This document shows, one piece after another, positions 26,944 to 35,685 of a DNA stretch of 60,470 bases; the first letter of the stretch is position 1, and every line of letters starts with the position of its first letter. Origin of the DNA: Gemmatimonadota bacterium (GTDB lineage: Bacteria; Gemmatimonadota; Gemmatimonadetes; Longimicrobiales; Gaopeijiaceae); assembly GCA_015664885.1 (NCBI GenBank), contig DQPL01000027.1:1-60470 (forward strand). The letters run 5' to 3'. Below the pieces are notes generated by a model. The model made no database searches. It was given only the letters and a program-made list of their open reading frames with translations, and was not told the DNA's origin. The position numbers and the translations under genes were made by a program.

Positions 26944-27567
26944 TTACCTGGATTTTTTCCAGGTGCGCGACCTATCGACGTCACGCCCGCAGAACGTGCC
27001 GACCAGAGCAACAGTGTTTGCGGCGGTGTCGACGGTCCTAGTGAGGCTGATCGCGCAGGTTCCGCTCTTGCCGGTGCTCTTGGCCCAGTCGAAGCTACCG
27101 GCCCATGCCGTGATCCAGTTTCCCACCGGGGCTCGGGCGGCGTAGTGACGCTCGTGCGTCCACGCGCTACTCCCGTTCAGCGTGATGGTCGTCTCACCCC
27201 GTGCGCGAGCGCAGTTGGTCCGGGTCTTGGTGCCGCTGCTCGCGATATCGTAGGTCTTGGCCTCACGGTCCCACGTGCGTGTGCTGCTGCCCGCGACCGC
27301 AACTGTGCCGCCGGCGGGGCAATCGCGGCTCTTCTCCCACGAGCGTGTGGTGACTCTGGGGTCGGACTGCGCGGCCGCACTCGAGGGACCATCCGTGCTC
27401 GTACCGAGGAAGTCGTTGAGCATGCTCGCGAGATCGGCGTCCGAGAGCTCGGTCAGGAACGCGACGTCGGCGTCGTCCAGCTGTGGGTCCGGGGCCGTGA
27501 CGGTCTCTCCGCATGCCGCGAGGAACAGCGTACCGGTAGCGAGCAAGCAAGTCGCGTGCTTGAACAT
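26944..27567 (-). CDS. Hypothetical lipoprotein
   Basis: A 207-aa lipoprotein with signal peptide MFKHATCLLATGTLFLAAC (Cys19), followed by GETVTAPDPQ, a leader type common in Gemmatimonadota. An acidic helix (DADVAFLTELSDADLASMLND) comes next, then a Thr/Ser/Arg-rich beta part with two cysteine pairs possible (Cys in RDCPAGG, TNCARARG, GTCAIS and TFCGRD) that repeats the motif TRSWEKSRD/TRTWDREAK/SRTWKKSR. No known domain. The ATG at 27567 is used because the upstream extension is not signal-like. The gene stands alone. Confidence 0.7.
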   Translation of the reverse strand: MFKHATCLLATGTLFLAACGETVTAPDPQLDDADVAFLTELSDADLASMLNDFLGTSTDGPSSAAAQSDPRVTTRSWEKSRDCPAGGTVAVAGSSTRTWDREAKTYDIASSGTKTRTNCARARGETTITLNGSSAWTHERHYAARAPVGNWITAWAGSFDWAKSTGKSGTCAISLTRTVDTAANTVALVGTFCGRDVDRSRTWKKSR

Positions 27568-27701
27568 GGACACCTCTATCGTGAGGACAGGGTTGAGTCG
27601 GAATCGGCCAGATGGGGGTCTCAAACGCCGCTAAGGATAGCGAGCGGCTCCTTGGGCACGCAAGATCATGTGGATTCCCACTTGCAGGTATGGAGGCAGT
27701 G

Positions 27702-28640
27702 ATGTCTGATGCGGGCCGAATTCTGATGGCTGCCGCAGTGGTAGCGCTTGGGGCAGCGAACGCTGATGCCCAGCAGGTGTCGTACCGTCTGGTCGACGGT
27801 TGGGCGCAGTTGCCGGATGGCGTGGAGGCGTGGGGACAGACCATCGGGATGGAGATGGCGCCGGACGGAAACCTTTGGGTGTTCCAGCGTTGCTTCGCGA
27901 ACAACTGCGTAGACGGCCGGGAAGGCGTGACGCCCATGCTCCGGTACGATGCATCGGGTAGGCTCGTCGACAGTTGGGGCGCAGGCATGTTCGTGTGGCC
28001 GCACGGGTCCACGTTGGACACCGAGGGGAATCTCTGGACGACCGATGCGCAGGGTCGCGAGGGCATGGGCCACCAGGTCTTCAAGCTCAGTCAGGATGGG
28101 ACCGTGCTCATGACGCTCGGTACCGCCGGGGTTGCAGGCGAGTCGCCGAGCACGTTCAACGGTCCCGCCGACGTCGCCATCGCGCCGAACGGTGACATCT
28201 TCGTGGCCGACGGCCACGGCAACGACCGAGTCGTGAAGTTCTCGAGCGACGGTGAATTCCTCATGGCTTGGGGCAAGGAGGGCACCGCTCCCGGCGAATT
28301 TAATGAGCCACACAGCCTAGCGTTCGACTCCAGAGGAAGGCTGTTCGTCGGCGATCGCGTGAATCAGCGGATTCAGGTCTTCGACCAGCAGGGAAACTAT
28401 CTGGCTGAGTGGCCGGGCATCATGGCGAGCGGCATGCACATTACCGACGACGACGTCATCTACGTGGCCGACTACCAACTGAGAGAGGGCATCGTGATCG
28501 CCAACGCCGACGACTTCTCCGAGATCGGTTTCATCTCCGAGGCTTCGGCCGAGGGAGTCGTCGTGGACGCCGCCGGCAACGTGTATGCAGGAGAAGTGCT
28601 ATCGCGCAATCTGAAGAAGTTCGTCCGGAATGAGCGGTGA
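27702..28640 (+). CDS. Exported NHL-repeat protein (peptidyl-alpha-hydroxyglycine lyase-like)
   Basis: A 312-aa secreted six-bladed NHL propeller. Signal peptide ends ADAQQ; blades carry GQTIGMEMAPDGNLWVFQRC, PHGSTLDTEGNLWTTDAQG, GPADVAIAPNGDIFVADGHGNDRVVKF and PHSLAFDSRGRLFVGDRVNQRIQVFD. The pattern of Asp/His at blade edges resembles the lyase half of peptide amidating enzymes, though the activity is unproven in bacteria. GGAGG lies five bases before the ATG at 27702. The stop overlaps the GTG of the next VOC gene (GTGA), so the pair is co-translated. Confidence 0.83.
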   Translation: MSDAGRILMAAAVVALGAANADAQQVSYRLVDGWAQLPDGVEAWGQTIGMEMAPDGNLWVFQRCFANNCVDGREGVTPMLRYDASGRLVDSWGAGMFVWPHGSTLDTEGNLWTTDAQGREGMGHQVFKLSQDGTVLMTLGTAGVAGESPSTFNGPADVAIAPNGDIFVADGHGNDRVVKFSSDGEFLMAWGKEGTAPGEFNEPHSLAFDSRGRLFVGDRVNQRIQVFDQQGNYLAEWPGIMASGMHITDDDVIYVADYQLREGIVIANADDFSEIGFISEASAEGVVVDAAGNVYAGEVLSRNLKKFVRNER

Positions 28641-29638
28641 GCGGCGCCCATCATGGCGGGCTCCTAACCCGTAGAGCGCTTCTGCTTTCACTGCCTGCTA
28701 TGGCCGTGGCCCGGCGCTTGTTTGCGCTGGAGCAGGCGGTTTCGCTACGAGTGCGCGGGCTCAACCAAGTTACACTGGCCGTATCTGACCTTGAGCGCTC
28801 ATTGGAGTTTTATCAGGGGCTCTTCGGCATGCCGGTGCAGGCGCGGCGAACGGGCGCAGTCGTGCTGCGCATCGGAGACGGGCCGGTCTTCCTGGCGCTC
28901 ACCGAGGCGGGCTCCAGCCCGCCGAGCATCCATCACTTCGGCATGGCGGTCGAGGACTTCGACGTCGATCGTGTCGTGCGCGTTCTGGGCGAGCATGGAG
29001 TCGCGACAGCGAGCGGAGGCCAAGGGCTGAGCGGGGGTGCGATGCGCGTACGCGTCACCTTGAGCGGAAACACACGCGAAGTGCACCTCGGCGATCCCGA
29101 CGGGCTCGTGATTCAGCTGCAGGACCCCAGCTACTGTGGTGGCAGCGGCCCTCTCGGCGACGTCTGCGCGGACGCCGAGCCTGCCCCGGGGCGGGGGCCA
29201 CTCACGTCGCTCGGCCTGAGCCACTTCACGATCAACGTGACCGATCCGGCTCGCACGAACGCCTTTTATCAGCAGGCGTTCGGTTTTGGAATCCAGGCCT
29301 ATCAGGCCGCCACGCCCGCGCTCGCCGTGGGGCCGGACGATCACTTCCTGATGTTCATTGGGGCCGGCGCAGGCGGCGCGCGCATCAACCACGTCTGCCT
29401 CACGGTGGCGGATTTCGACGTGGAGCGCGTTCAGGGCGTGCTGGAGGATCACGGCGTCACGCCGCGGGATGACGCCCCGGGGCCGCTGAAGCATTGGATA
29501 TCCCTGCGCATGCCGAACCGCGGCGGCGCGCCGGAAGGCACGCCGGAGCTCTATTTCAGCGACCCCGACGGCCTATCGATCCAGCTTCAGGACCCGTCGT
29601 ACTGCGGTGGTGGGGGGTATTTGGGAGAAGTCTGCTAG
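28637..29638 (+). CDS. Exported two-domain VOC protein with duplicated Cys-containing tail motif
   Basis: A 333-aa protein beginning at GTG inside the previous stop codon. The N-terminus has a Tat-like signal (LLTRRALLLSLPAMA). Two VOC domains follow (about 40-175 and 190-330), each with a His-bearing first strand (LNQVTLAVSDLERSLEFYQ; LSHFTINVTDPARTNAFYQ) and each ending in nearly the same sequence: DPDGLxIQLQDPSYCGG plus LGDVC or LGEVC. The repeated Cys pair is unusual for this fold and suggests a disulfide or metal role. It is coupled to the NHL protein gene. Function unknown. Confidence 0.83.
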   Translation: MSGAHHGGLLTRRALLLSLPAMAVARRLFALEQAVSLRVRGLNQVTLAVSDLERSLEFYQGLFGMPVQARRTGAVVLRIGDGPVFLALTEAGSSPPSIHHFGMAVEDFDVDRVVRVLGEHGVATASGGQGLSGGAMRVRVTLSGNTREVHLGDPDGLVIQLQDPSYCGGSGPLGDVCADAEPAPGRGPLTSLGLSHFTINVTDPARTNAFYQQAFGFGIQAYQAATPALAVGPDDHFLMFIGAGAGGARINHVCLTVADFDVERVQGVLEDHGVTPRDDAPGPLKHWISLRMPNRGGAPEGTPELYFSDPDGLSIQLQDPSYCGGGGYLGEVC

Positions 29639-29642
29639 CCTC

Positions 29643-30848
29643 CTACATCCCCAAGTTCTCGTACCACTTGATCATGCCGCCGGCGCCGGTGCAGATAAGG
29701 TCTGGCCGTCCGTCCTGATTCATGTCGCCGCCCACGCAGCTGTTCATGGCATGGTCGCTCTCGATGCGCACGTAGCTCCACTCGCCGGTCGCGGGATCTT
29801 CAGGCGAGAAGAATACGTGTACCCCTGGCGTCCCGTTCGGGCGGTTCTCCGTAATGCGGCTGTTGTCGTTGGCCACGATGTCTGCTCGGCCGTCGCCGTT
29901 GAGGTCGAGCACGGCAATCTCGTGTCCGCTGGTGATCTCGTCGTAGATGACGCGGCGCTGCCAGGATCCGCCGGCCTTCGTGTAGACCACCACTTCGTTT
30001 CCGTGCCAGGGCTCGACCGACGCCACGATGCGGCTGCCGTTGCTCATGCCCACGCCCACGTCGCTCGCGCCGAGCCTAGGTGCCGCTCCGACATGGCCGT
30101 TCGATATGACTTCTTTCTCGAACGTCATCGAGGCGCCCTCACCCGATCCGCGATACAGCGTGATGCCCTCGAAACTCGCTAGCAGAATTTGCTCGCGGTT
30201 GCCCGGATCCCACTTGACCGTGCGCACGCGGTGAATGACGCCCGGAACGTCTGTCGCAACATTGCCGCGCCGCCAGCCATCTTGCCCATACCAGAAGACC
30301 GATGCCCGGTCCTGATCGTAGGTAGGCTGCAGGCTTCCATGTCCGATGAGCGCCGCGTTGACGAGTTCCTTGGCACCGTCGCCATCGAGGTCGGCCCAGG
30401 TCACGTGGTGTGAGGTCGCCCAGCGATCGATCGGCTCGGCCTTCCATGGCATCTCGGGATTGCCCTGACTCCTGGCGATCCAGTTGATGCCCTCGCTGTT
30501 CTCCGCCTGCATCGCGAACGAGCTCTGGAACGCAAGCTCGGGGATGCCGTCGCCGTCGAGGTCGGCGATCGCCTGATTCACGATGCCGCGCGTGTCGGCA
30601 ATGATTTGGTGACGTTCCCAGGTGGGATTCTCGAGCCACGCGACTCCGGGGACGCCGATGGAGTTCGCCATCACGTCGAGGCGACCGTCGTTGTTGAAGT
30701 CGGCTACCAAGACTGCGTACCCAGGGAACTCCGCGATGACGTGCGTGCGGAAGCGAATGGGTGCGGTGGAGGGCGATTGCGCCGCTATGGCAGGCGCGCC
30801 CACGGCCAAGGCCGCGACGGTTGCGAGTGTAAGGCTCTTCCAAGACAT
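29643..30848 (-). CDS. Exported FG-GAP/VCBS repeat protein
   Basis: A 401-aa secreted beta-propeller with signal peptide ending AIAAQ. Five calcium-binding-type loops are visible: DFNNDGRLD, DLDGDGIPE, DLDGDGAKE, DLNGDGRAD and DMNQDGRPD, the signature of FG-GAP/VCBS repeats also found in integrin-like and surface proteins. No catalytic domain is attached. It converges with the VOC gene, with four bases between the stops. Possible roles are ligand binding or adhesion at the cell surface; none can be assigned. Confidence 0.85.
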   Translation of the reverse strand: MSWKSLTLATVAALAVGAPAIAAQSPSTAPIRFRTHVIAEFPGYAVLVADFNNDGRLDVMANSIGVPGVAWLENPTWERHQIIADTRGIVNQAIADLDGDGIPELAFQSSFAMQAENSEGINWIARSQGNPEMPWKAEPIDRWATSHHVTWADLDGDGAKELVNAALIGHGSLQPTYDQDRASVFWYGQDGWRRGNVATDVPGVIHRVRTVKWDPGNREQILLASFEGITLYRGSGEGASMTFEKEVISNGHVGAAPRLGASDVGVGMSNGSRIVASVEPWHGNEVVVYTKAGGSWQRRVIYDEITSGHEIAVLDLNGDGRADIVANDNSRITENRPNGTPGVHVFFSPEDPATGEWSYVRIESDHAMNSCVGGDMNQDGRPDLICTGAGGMIKWYENLGM

Positions 30849-30948
30849 ATGGGGCCCCCTCCGTTGGCTTGCGCCGTCGTATCCACGTACTGGTTACCAC
30901 ACATCAGACGTGTCTTGGACGAAGGGGGCAAGGGGGGGGCGTGCCTGC

Positions 30949-31344
30949 CTAGTCAGCGTGCGCGTGCAGACCGAGTCCCATGTGTCGAAACAGGCGCTCG
31001 AACCTGCCGCGCACGACGTCCCAATCCAGAGGCATGATGAGGTAGTCGAGCACGCCCAAGCCGATCATTCGTTTCACGACTTCCTTATCCGTGACGTATG
31101 AGACGGCCACTACGGGGACGTCCGCGCCGCCCGGCCTGCCGCGGAGCTCCTCCAGCATGGCGGGGCCGTCCATCACGGGCATTTCGACGTCTAGCACCAC
31201 CAGATCCACCTGTTCCTCCGCGATCTTTTCCAAGCCCTGCTCGCCGTCGCTCGCCTCGACGACCTGCGCGCCAAATGACTTCTCCAGAAACCTTCGCAGG
31301 AGCAGGCGCTGCATCGAACCGTCTTCCACAACGAGGATTTTCAA
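30949..31344 (-). CDS. Single-domain response regulator (CheY-like), atypical active site
   Basis: A 131-aa receiver domain alone. The phosphoacceptor Asp52 is present in VVLDVEMPVMDG, acidic residues Glu7-Asp8 in VVEDG, and Ser82 stands for the switch Thr. The nearly invariant Lys before the cis-Pro is replaced by Met104 (LIMPLDW), so normal phosphorylation signalling may be altered. The start is TTG at 31344 with AGGAG eight bases upstream; longer frames lack receiver features. It is divergent from the OmpR-type regulator gene and shares the 31345-31514 region with it. Confidence 0.8.
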   Translation of the reverse strand: MKILVVEDGSMQRLLLRRFLEKSFGAQVVEASDGEQGLEKIAEEQVDLVVLDVEMPVMDGPAMLEELRGRPGGADVPVVAVSYVTDKEVVKRMIGLGVLDYLIMPLDWDVVRGRFERLFRHMGLGLHAHAD

Positions 31345-31476
31345 TGGTTGATCTCCTGGAAGAAGCGAGAGCTGGGGGGCCTGAGGCTCGGAGGCGCAAG
31401 GATACCTTAGTGCGGAGGCTACATTGTCTGAATGCGAGGATCGGCGCTCAACCAAGAATATTTAGGGTTTCATAGG

Positions 31477-31500
31477 GACTCTTAAGGAATCATAAGAGTC
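31477..31500. promoter_or_regulatory. Palindrome GACTCTTA-N8-TAAGAGTC, candidate response-regulator operator
   Basis: A perfect 8-bp inverted repeat with an 8-base spacer lies immediately upstream of the ribosome-binding site (GGAG, 31501-31504) of the OmpR-type regulator gene, in the AT-richest stretch of the divergent region. OmpR-family regulators of heavy-metal systems autoregulate through such dyads. No second copy was found upstream of copA. Confidence 0.5.
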
Positions 31501-31514
31501 GGAGACGTGAAGAC

Positions 31515-32195
31515 TTGCGAATCCTGGTAGTCGAAGACGAGAAGAAGGTCGCGCGCTTCCTCGAGAAAGGGCTGCGTGAGGAAGGGTACTCGGTGGACGT
31601 CTCGCACGACGGCACCGACGGCCTACTCAAGGCGCATGTGCACGACTACGACCTGCTCGTGCTCGACGTGATGTTGCCTGGAAAGAGCGGCCTCGAGGTC
31701 GTTCGTGAACTCCGGGCCCGCGAATCGTCGGTGCCGGTTCTGCTGCTGACCGCTCGAGGTGACCAAGATGACATCGTGCTCGGGTTGGACGCTGGCGCGG
31801 ACGACTATCTGACCAAGCCGTTCGGCTTCGACGAGTTGCTCGCGCGTGTGCGCGCGTTGCTGCGCAGGGGTGGCTCGGCTAGGCCGGATCGGTTGATCTA
31901 CGACGACCTCGAGCTCGATCGCGTCACACACAAGGCGCACCGTGGCGGCGATCGTCTGGATCTTACCCCCAAGGAATTCCAACTGCTCGAGTTCTTGATG
32001 CTCAACGCGGAGCGTGTAGTGCGCAGGACCGAGCTGTTGGAGAAAGTCTGGGACCTGCAGTTTGATCCGATGAGCAACGTGATCGACGTGCATGTGGGGC
32101 ATCTGAGGCGGAAGCTCCGTGAGAGCGGCGACGATCCCCTGGTCCACACCGTCCGGGGGGTCGGGTACATCTTCCAGAAGGGCGAAGCGAAGTGA
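31515..32195 (+). CDS. OmpR/CusR-type response regulator
   Basis: DNA-binding response regulator of 226 aa. The receiver domain has Glu7-Asp8-Glu9, phosphoacceptor Asp51 (LVLDVMLPGKSG), Thr79 and Lys101 (LTKPF). The C-terminal winged helix shows LDLTPKEFQLLEFLMLN and VIDVHVGHLRRKL. Both domains match the heavy-metal (CusR/CopR) subgroup. Start is TTG at 31515, with GGAG about ten bases away. It overlaps the sensor kinase by GTGA, and the pair converges on the copABCD operon, so copper sensing is the likely task (inference from context). Confidence 0.9.
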   Translation: MRILVVEDEKKVARFLEKGLREEGYSVDVSHDGTDGLLKAHVHDYDLLVLDVMLPGKSGLEVVRELRARESSVPVLLLTARGDQDDIVLGLDAGADDYLTKPFGFDELLARVRALLRRGGSARPDRLIYDDLELDRVTHKAHRGGDRLDLTPKEFQLLEFLMLNAERVVRRTELLEKVWDLQFDPMSNVIDVHVGHLRRKLRESGDDPLVHTVRGVGYIFQKGEAK

Positions 32196-33628
32196 CCCAC
32201 TCCTTCCGATTCCAGCTCGCGCTGCGGGCGACCGCGGGGGCCACCTTGGGATTGGCGGTCCTCTCAGGCGTCACGCTGCTGACTCTGCGCGCGGTGCTCG
32301 ATCGCGAGCTCAACCGTTCGATCAGCAGCGTGGCTTCCATCCAGGCTGCATCGCTGGCCGATGGGACACCGGGCGGCATGCACTTCCACGAGTGGGACCT
32401 CACGCCGGAGGAGGCGGCCTCGGTCAGCGGCCTCATTCGTTATGCGCAGGTGTGGCAGACCGACGGCGTGAGTCTGCTGCGCAGCCGCTACATGATGTCC
32501 GACCTCCCCTCGGATGCTGAGACTCTGGTGAGGGCAGACGCGGGGGAGCTAATCTGGGCTGAGCAGCAGTTTGAAGGCTCGCCCGTCAGGACGCTGTTCT
32601 ACCCGCTCGATCGCCTTGGTGAGGGGCATGAAGCGCACGTATTGCAAATCGCCGCTCCGCTGCTAGCCAGGAACGAAATGCTGGGCCGAGCCGGCTATTT
32701 CCTGATCCTGCTCACAACGCTGTTGGCGGGAGCGACGTTCGCCGGCTCCTGGTGGCTGGCCGGCAGCGCGATTCGCCCCATCCATGCGGTGATCGACCAG
32801 GCGGAGGAGATCGGAGGGGGGTCGTTGGACCGTGGTATTCAAGCTTATGCGGACACGTCGGAGTATCAGCGACTGGTGGAAGTCCTCAACACCATGCTCG
32901 GGCGTATCCACAGCGCCTTCGAGTCGCAGCGCAGATTCACCGCGGATGCGAGCCACGAGCTGAAGTCCCCTCTGACCGCGATGCGCGGCGAGATCGAGAT
33001 CGCGCTTCGGCGGCCTCGCGAGGCAGAGGAGTACGCGAGCGTGCTGGGTAGCACCCTCGAAGAAGTCATGCGCCTCTCCAAACTCACCGAAGATTTGCTC
33101 ACCCTGGCCAGGTCGGATGCCGGCGCTCTGGCACCGCAGGTAGAGGCGGCCGATGCGGCCGAGATCGCGGCTCGGATGGTCGATCGGCTCCGGCCACACG
33201 CCGAGGCGAAGGGAATCGACCTCGTCCTGGATGCACCCGAATCGTTGTTGGCGCTGCTCGATCAGGGCTTGCTCGGCCAATGCGTGTGGAATCTTACCGA
33301 CAACGCGTTGAAGTTCGCGGATCAGGGCGGGCACGTACGCGTCGCGATCAGCGAATGCTCCGGCGAGCTCATTTTGGAAGTAGAGGATGACGGCCCGGGC
33401 CTCGGCGATCTCGACACTTCGAGCCTGTTCGAGCGGTTCTTCCGTGCCGACGAGGCCCGAGCGCGCGATCCCGCGACTGCCGGCACTGGCCTGGGCCTTG
33501 CCATCGTCAAGGTGGCGGCCGAGGCACACGGAGGACACGCCACTGCTGAGAACCGATCGCAAGGTGGAGCGCGGTTCACCGTGCGCTTCCCGCTCAGCTC
33601 TCTCCGGTTGTCAGGGATGGCACTATAG
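32192..33628 (+). CDS. Sensor histidine kinase, probable copper sensor
   Basis: A 478-aa inner-membrane kinase. Membrane helices at about 10-32 and 168-190 flank a periplasmic sensor region that contains GGMHFHEW (about 61-68), a Met/His cluster suitable for metal binding. HAMP follows, then HisKA with His255 in ASHELKSPL, and the ATPase with NLTDNALKFA (N box), DDGPGLG (G1) and GTGLGLAIV (G2). GTG start overlaps the regulator stop (GTGA). Architecture equals CusS/CopS-type sensors. It ends four bases from the end of copD on the other strand. Confidence 0.9.
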   Translation: MTHSFRFQLALRATAGATLGLAVLSGVTLLTLRAVLDRELNRSISSVASIQAASLADGTPGGMHFHEWDLTPEEAASVSGLIRYAQVWQTDGVSLLRSRYMMSDLPSDAETLVRADAGELIWAEQQFEGSPVRTLFYPLDRLGEGHEAHVLQIAAPLLARNEMLGRAGYFLILLTTLLAGATFAGSWWLAGSAIRPIHAVIDQAEEIGGGSLDRGIQAYADTSEYQRLVEVLNTMLGRIHSAFESQRRFTADASHELKSPLTAMRGEIEIALRRPREAEEYASVLGSTLEEVMRLSKLTEDLLTLARSDAGALAPQVEAADAAEIAARMVDRLRPHAEAKGIDLVLDAPESLLALLDQGLLGQCVWNLTDNALKFADQGGHVRVAISECSGELILEVEDDGPGLGDLDTSSLFERFFRADEARARDPATAGTGLGLAIVKVAAEAHGGHATAENRSQGGARFTVRFPLSSLRLSGMAL

Positions 33629-33631
33629 CGC

Positions 33632-34540
33632 TCAATGATCCATGGGTGAGGTTCTCACCAGGATCGCCGTCGCGAACAACACAACCTGTGCGAGCAGCAG
33701 CTCGACGCTTGCCGCCTTGCGCAGGGCATCGTTTCCGCTTTGCTCGCCCAGCTTGGGCGTGAGGACGCGGAAGTTTAGAGCGCCTAGCCCCAGCACCGCT
33801 GCCACCAGGATCAGCTTCAGGGTCAGCGTTCGTCCATACACCGTCGAGACCAATGCTGCGAAGCTGTCCACATGCAGCCAAGCCGCGTAGCTGCCGGTCA
33901 GAACCAACGTAGCAACGCACGCCATCGCGACCGGTGAAAAGGCCGGGACCAGCCTGGGCAAGAGACTATTTCCGCCCCCCGGAGTCTCACGCCTCCAGCG
34001 CCATTCGAGGTAGAGAACCACGGCCAGCCCTCCCATCCACCCTGACGCGGCCCAGACGTGGAGCGTATCCGCAGCGAGCGCGAGCAGGCGAAGCTCTTCT
34101 TCGCCCGCGGCGTGGCCGGTGAACGCGGGGAACGCGCCCAGGGCGAGCACCGCGGGTGCGGCGACCCACCAACCTGCCTGCCGACCGGATCGCGCGAGCA
34201 GAAACGCAAATGAAGCGACGAGAGAAGCTGCCACGCCCCACAGCCATGTGCGACCCCAGGCCGTTCCGGTCAGCAGCAGGCGTGCGTCCTCGGACCAGGG
34301 AGCGTAGGGGTCGCGAAACTCCAAGAGCTGCCGGACGAAAAAGAGCCCAAGGGCGACCGGCAGGACGAGCGCTGCCGCCGAGCCGATGCGTGCGGCGCCG
34401 CCGACCAACCATTCCGACGACAGCCCCTCATCCTTGAGGACTCGAGGGAGAATCACAGCACGCGCGATCGCGGCCCCCCCCGAGAGCGCGATCGACGCGA
34501 ACAACAGCCAGCCGGTAATGGCGTTGAATGTGCCGGACAT
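33632..34540 (-). CDS. copD: Copper resistance membrane protein CopD
   Basis: Inner-membrane protein of 302 aa with about eight predicted helices, matching CopD, which works with CopC in copper handling across the inner membrane. Recognisable segments are FPAFTGHAAGEEELRLLALAADTLHVWAASGWMGGLAVV, with the paired His residues of CopD, and SYAAWLHVDSFAALVSTVYGRTLTLKLILVAAVLGLGALN. It is the last gene of a minus-strand cop operon, nine bases after copC, and converges with the sensor kinase gene. Confidence 0.9.
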   Translation of the reverse strand: MSGTFNAITGWLLFASIALSGGAAIARAVILPRVLKDEGLSSEWLVGGAARIGSAAALVLPVALGLFFVRQLLEFRDPYAPWSEDARLLLTGTAWGRTWLWGVAASLVASFAFLLARSGRQAGWWVAAPAVLALGAFPAFTGHAAGEEELRLLALAADTLHVWAASGWMGGLAVVLYLEWRWRRETPGGGNSLLPRLVPAFSPVAMACVATLVLTGSYAAWLHVDSFAALVSTVYGRTLTLKLILVAAVLGLGALNFRVLTPKLGEQSGNDALRKAASVELLLAQVVLFATAILVRTSPMDH

Positions 34541-34549
34541 GGTGGGTGT

Positions 34550-34933
34550 CTACTGGGCCACCACCGTGAACTCGTAGTCGTCGCGCACGACATGGCCGTC
34601 CGAGCCCATTGCTCGCCAGGCAACCTTGTATGTACCCGACGAGAGAGCGCTTTCGAGCGCCACGCTGAACGACTGGCGGTCGTCCGTGTCCTGAGTGACG
34701 TCGCCCGTGTGAATCACCTGCTCATCGGCTCCGATCAAGCGAATCGACGTCGTGCCCGCGTCAGGGACCTCGGTGAACCAAAGCCTGATCTCGGGCGGAG
34801 ATTCGACGGACGAGTCCGCTATGGGCATCGACTTGCTGAGTGCGAAATGGAACTCCGTGTCCACGACGTTCGAGGGTGTCGCAGCCGCTAGGCCGACCAG
34901 AAGTGTGAGCGGCAGCAGTGTTCTGCGGATCAT
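34550..34933 (-). CDS. copC: Periplasmic copper-binding protein CopC
   Basis: A 127-aa periplasmic protein. After the signal peptide (MIRRTLLPLTLLVGLAAA) the mature part has the CopC beta barrel: FHFALSKSMPIADSSVESPPEIRLWFTE, and near the C-terminus SGTYKVAWRAMGSDGHVVRDDYEFTV. The His of FHFAL and of DGH fall where Cu(II) ligands lie in CopC, but the first His is not at the mature N-terminus, so the site may differ. The ATG at 34933 has GGGAG upstream. It lies between copB and copD in the operon. Confidence 0.9.
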   Translation of the reverse strand: MIRRTLLPLTLLVGLAAATPSNVVDTEFHFALSKSMPIADSSVESPPEIRLWFTEVPDAGTTSIRLIGADEQVIHTGDVTQDTDDRQSFSVALESALSSGTYKVAWRAMGSDGHVVRDDYEFTVVAQ

Positions 34934-34974
34934 GGGGATCTCCCTCTTTGATTGTATTGGGAACATGAGCGCCA

Positions 34975-35685
34975 TCAGTAAATGAGGCGAATACCGACAC
35001 CCAGGCGGAAGCCGTCCAGCTCAGCTTCGGCCAGAGTGGGCGTGCGTTGAGCTTTTTCACGCGACCAGGTCAGGTCCACATAGGGCGCGAGCTTTCGGCG
35101 GATCTCGTAGCGGGTCCGCACACCGACTCGGAGTCTGCGAAACCCAGCGCCGAGGTCGAGTTCGTCGTTAGCCGTGATGAGCCAGTCGAGCTCGGTCGCC
35201 AGCCGAAGTACGAGTCGTTGAGTGAGATACAGATCGTCTTCGCCCTCGAAGCGCAGACTCGGCTTGCCCTGGTCGCTGACGAATCCGAACAACCCAATTT
35301 CGAACCAGTACGGGGCAAGGCCCATGATCCCGAACGTGAGATACCCCTGGGACGTAGGCTCGAAGTCGTGCCTGTATCCGACCACCAGGTCCCAGAAGCG
35401 TCGTGCGTAGTGGCCATAGAGAAGCATCGCCTCGGCCTCGTACAAGCTTCCGCCGTCGACCTCGCCCGATGTGTTCCACCAGAAGCGATCGAAGTCGGTC
35501 CCGATCCAACCAGAGCCTTCCCACCGACCCGTCGTCGCTGATGTGGCCCGCGACGCGTCGGCTTCGATCAGCGAATAGTGGAAGACACCATTCTCCAGCT
35601 CCTGGCCCGCCAGGGTCGCCGAGCCGTGTGGCGCCACGGGACCGAACAAGAACGCGAGCAGGGCGCTTCTGGCCAACAGCTTCAT
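34975..35685 (-). CDS. copB: Outer-membrane copper resistance protein CopB
   Basis: A 236-aa outer-membrane barrel of the CopB/PcoB family. After the signal peptide come WWNTSGEVDGGSLYEAEAMLLYGHYARRFWDLVVGYRHDFEP and YLTFGIMGLAPYWFEI, both diagnostic, and it ends in the barrel strand DGFRLGVGIRLIY. It lacks the long Met/His-rich N-terminal extension of Pseudomonas CopB. Its ATG overlaps the TGA of copA (ATGA), giving coupled synthesis. Confidence 0.9.
   Translation of the reverse strand: MKLLARSALLAFLFGPVAPHGSATLAGQELENGVFHYSLIEADASRATSATTGRWEGSGWIGTDFDRFWWNTSGEVDGGSLYEAEAMLLYGHYARRFWDLVVGYRHDFEPTSQGYLTFGIMGLAPYWFEIGLFGFVSDQGKPSLRFEGEDDLYLTQRLVLRLATELDWLITANDELDLGAGFRRLRVGVRTRYEIRRKLAPYVDLTWSREKAQRTPTLAEAELDGFRLGVGIRLIY

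Noticed and set aside
26946-26964. Hairpin ACCTGG..CCAGGT with T-rich loop
   Set aside because: It lies at the very end of a coding sequence (RTWKKSR), the stem is short and no U-tract follows in the gene's direction.
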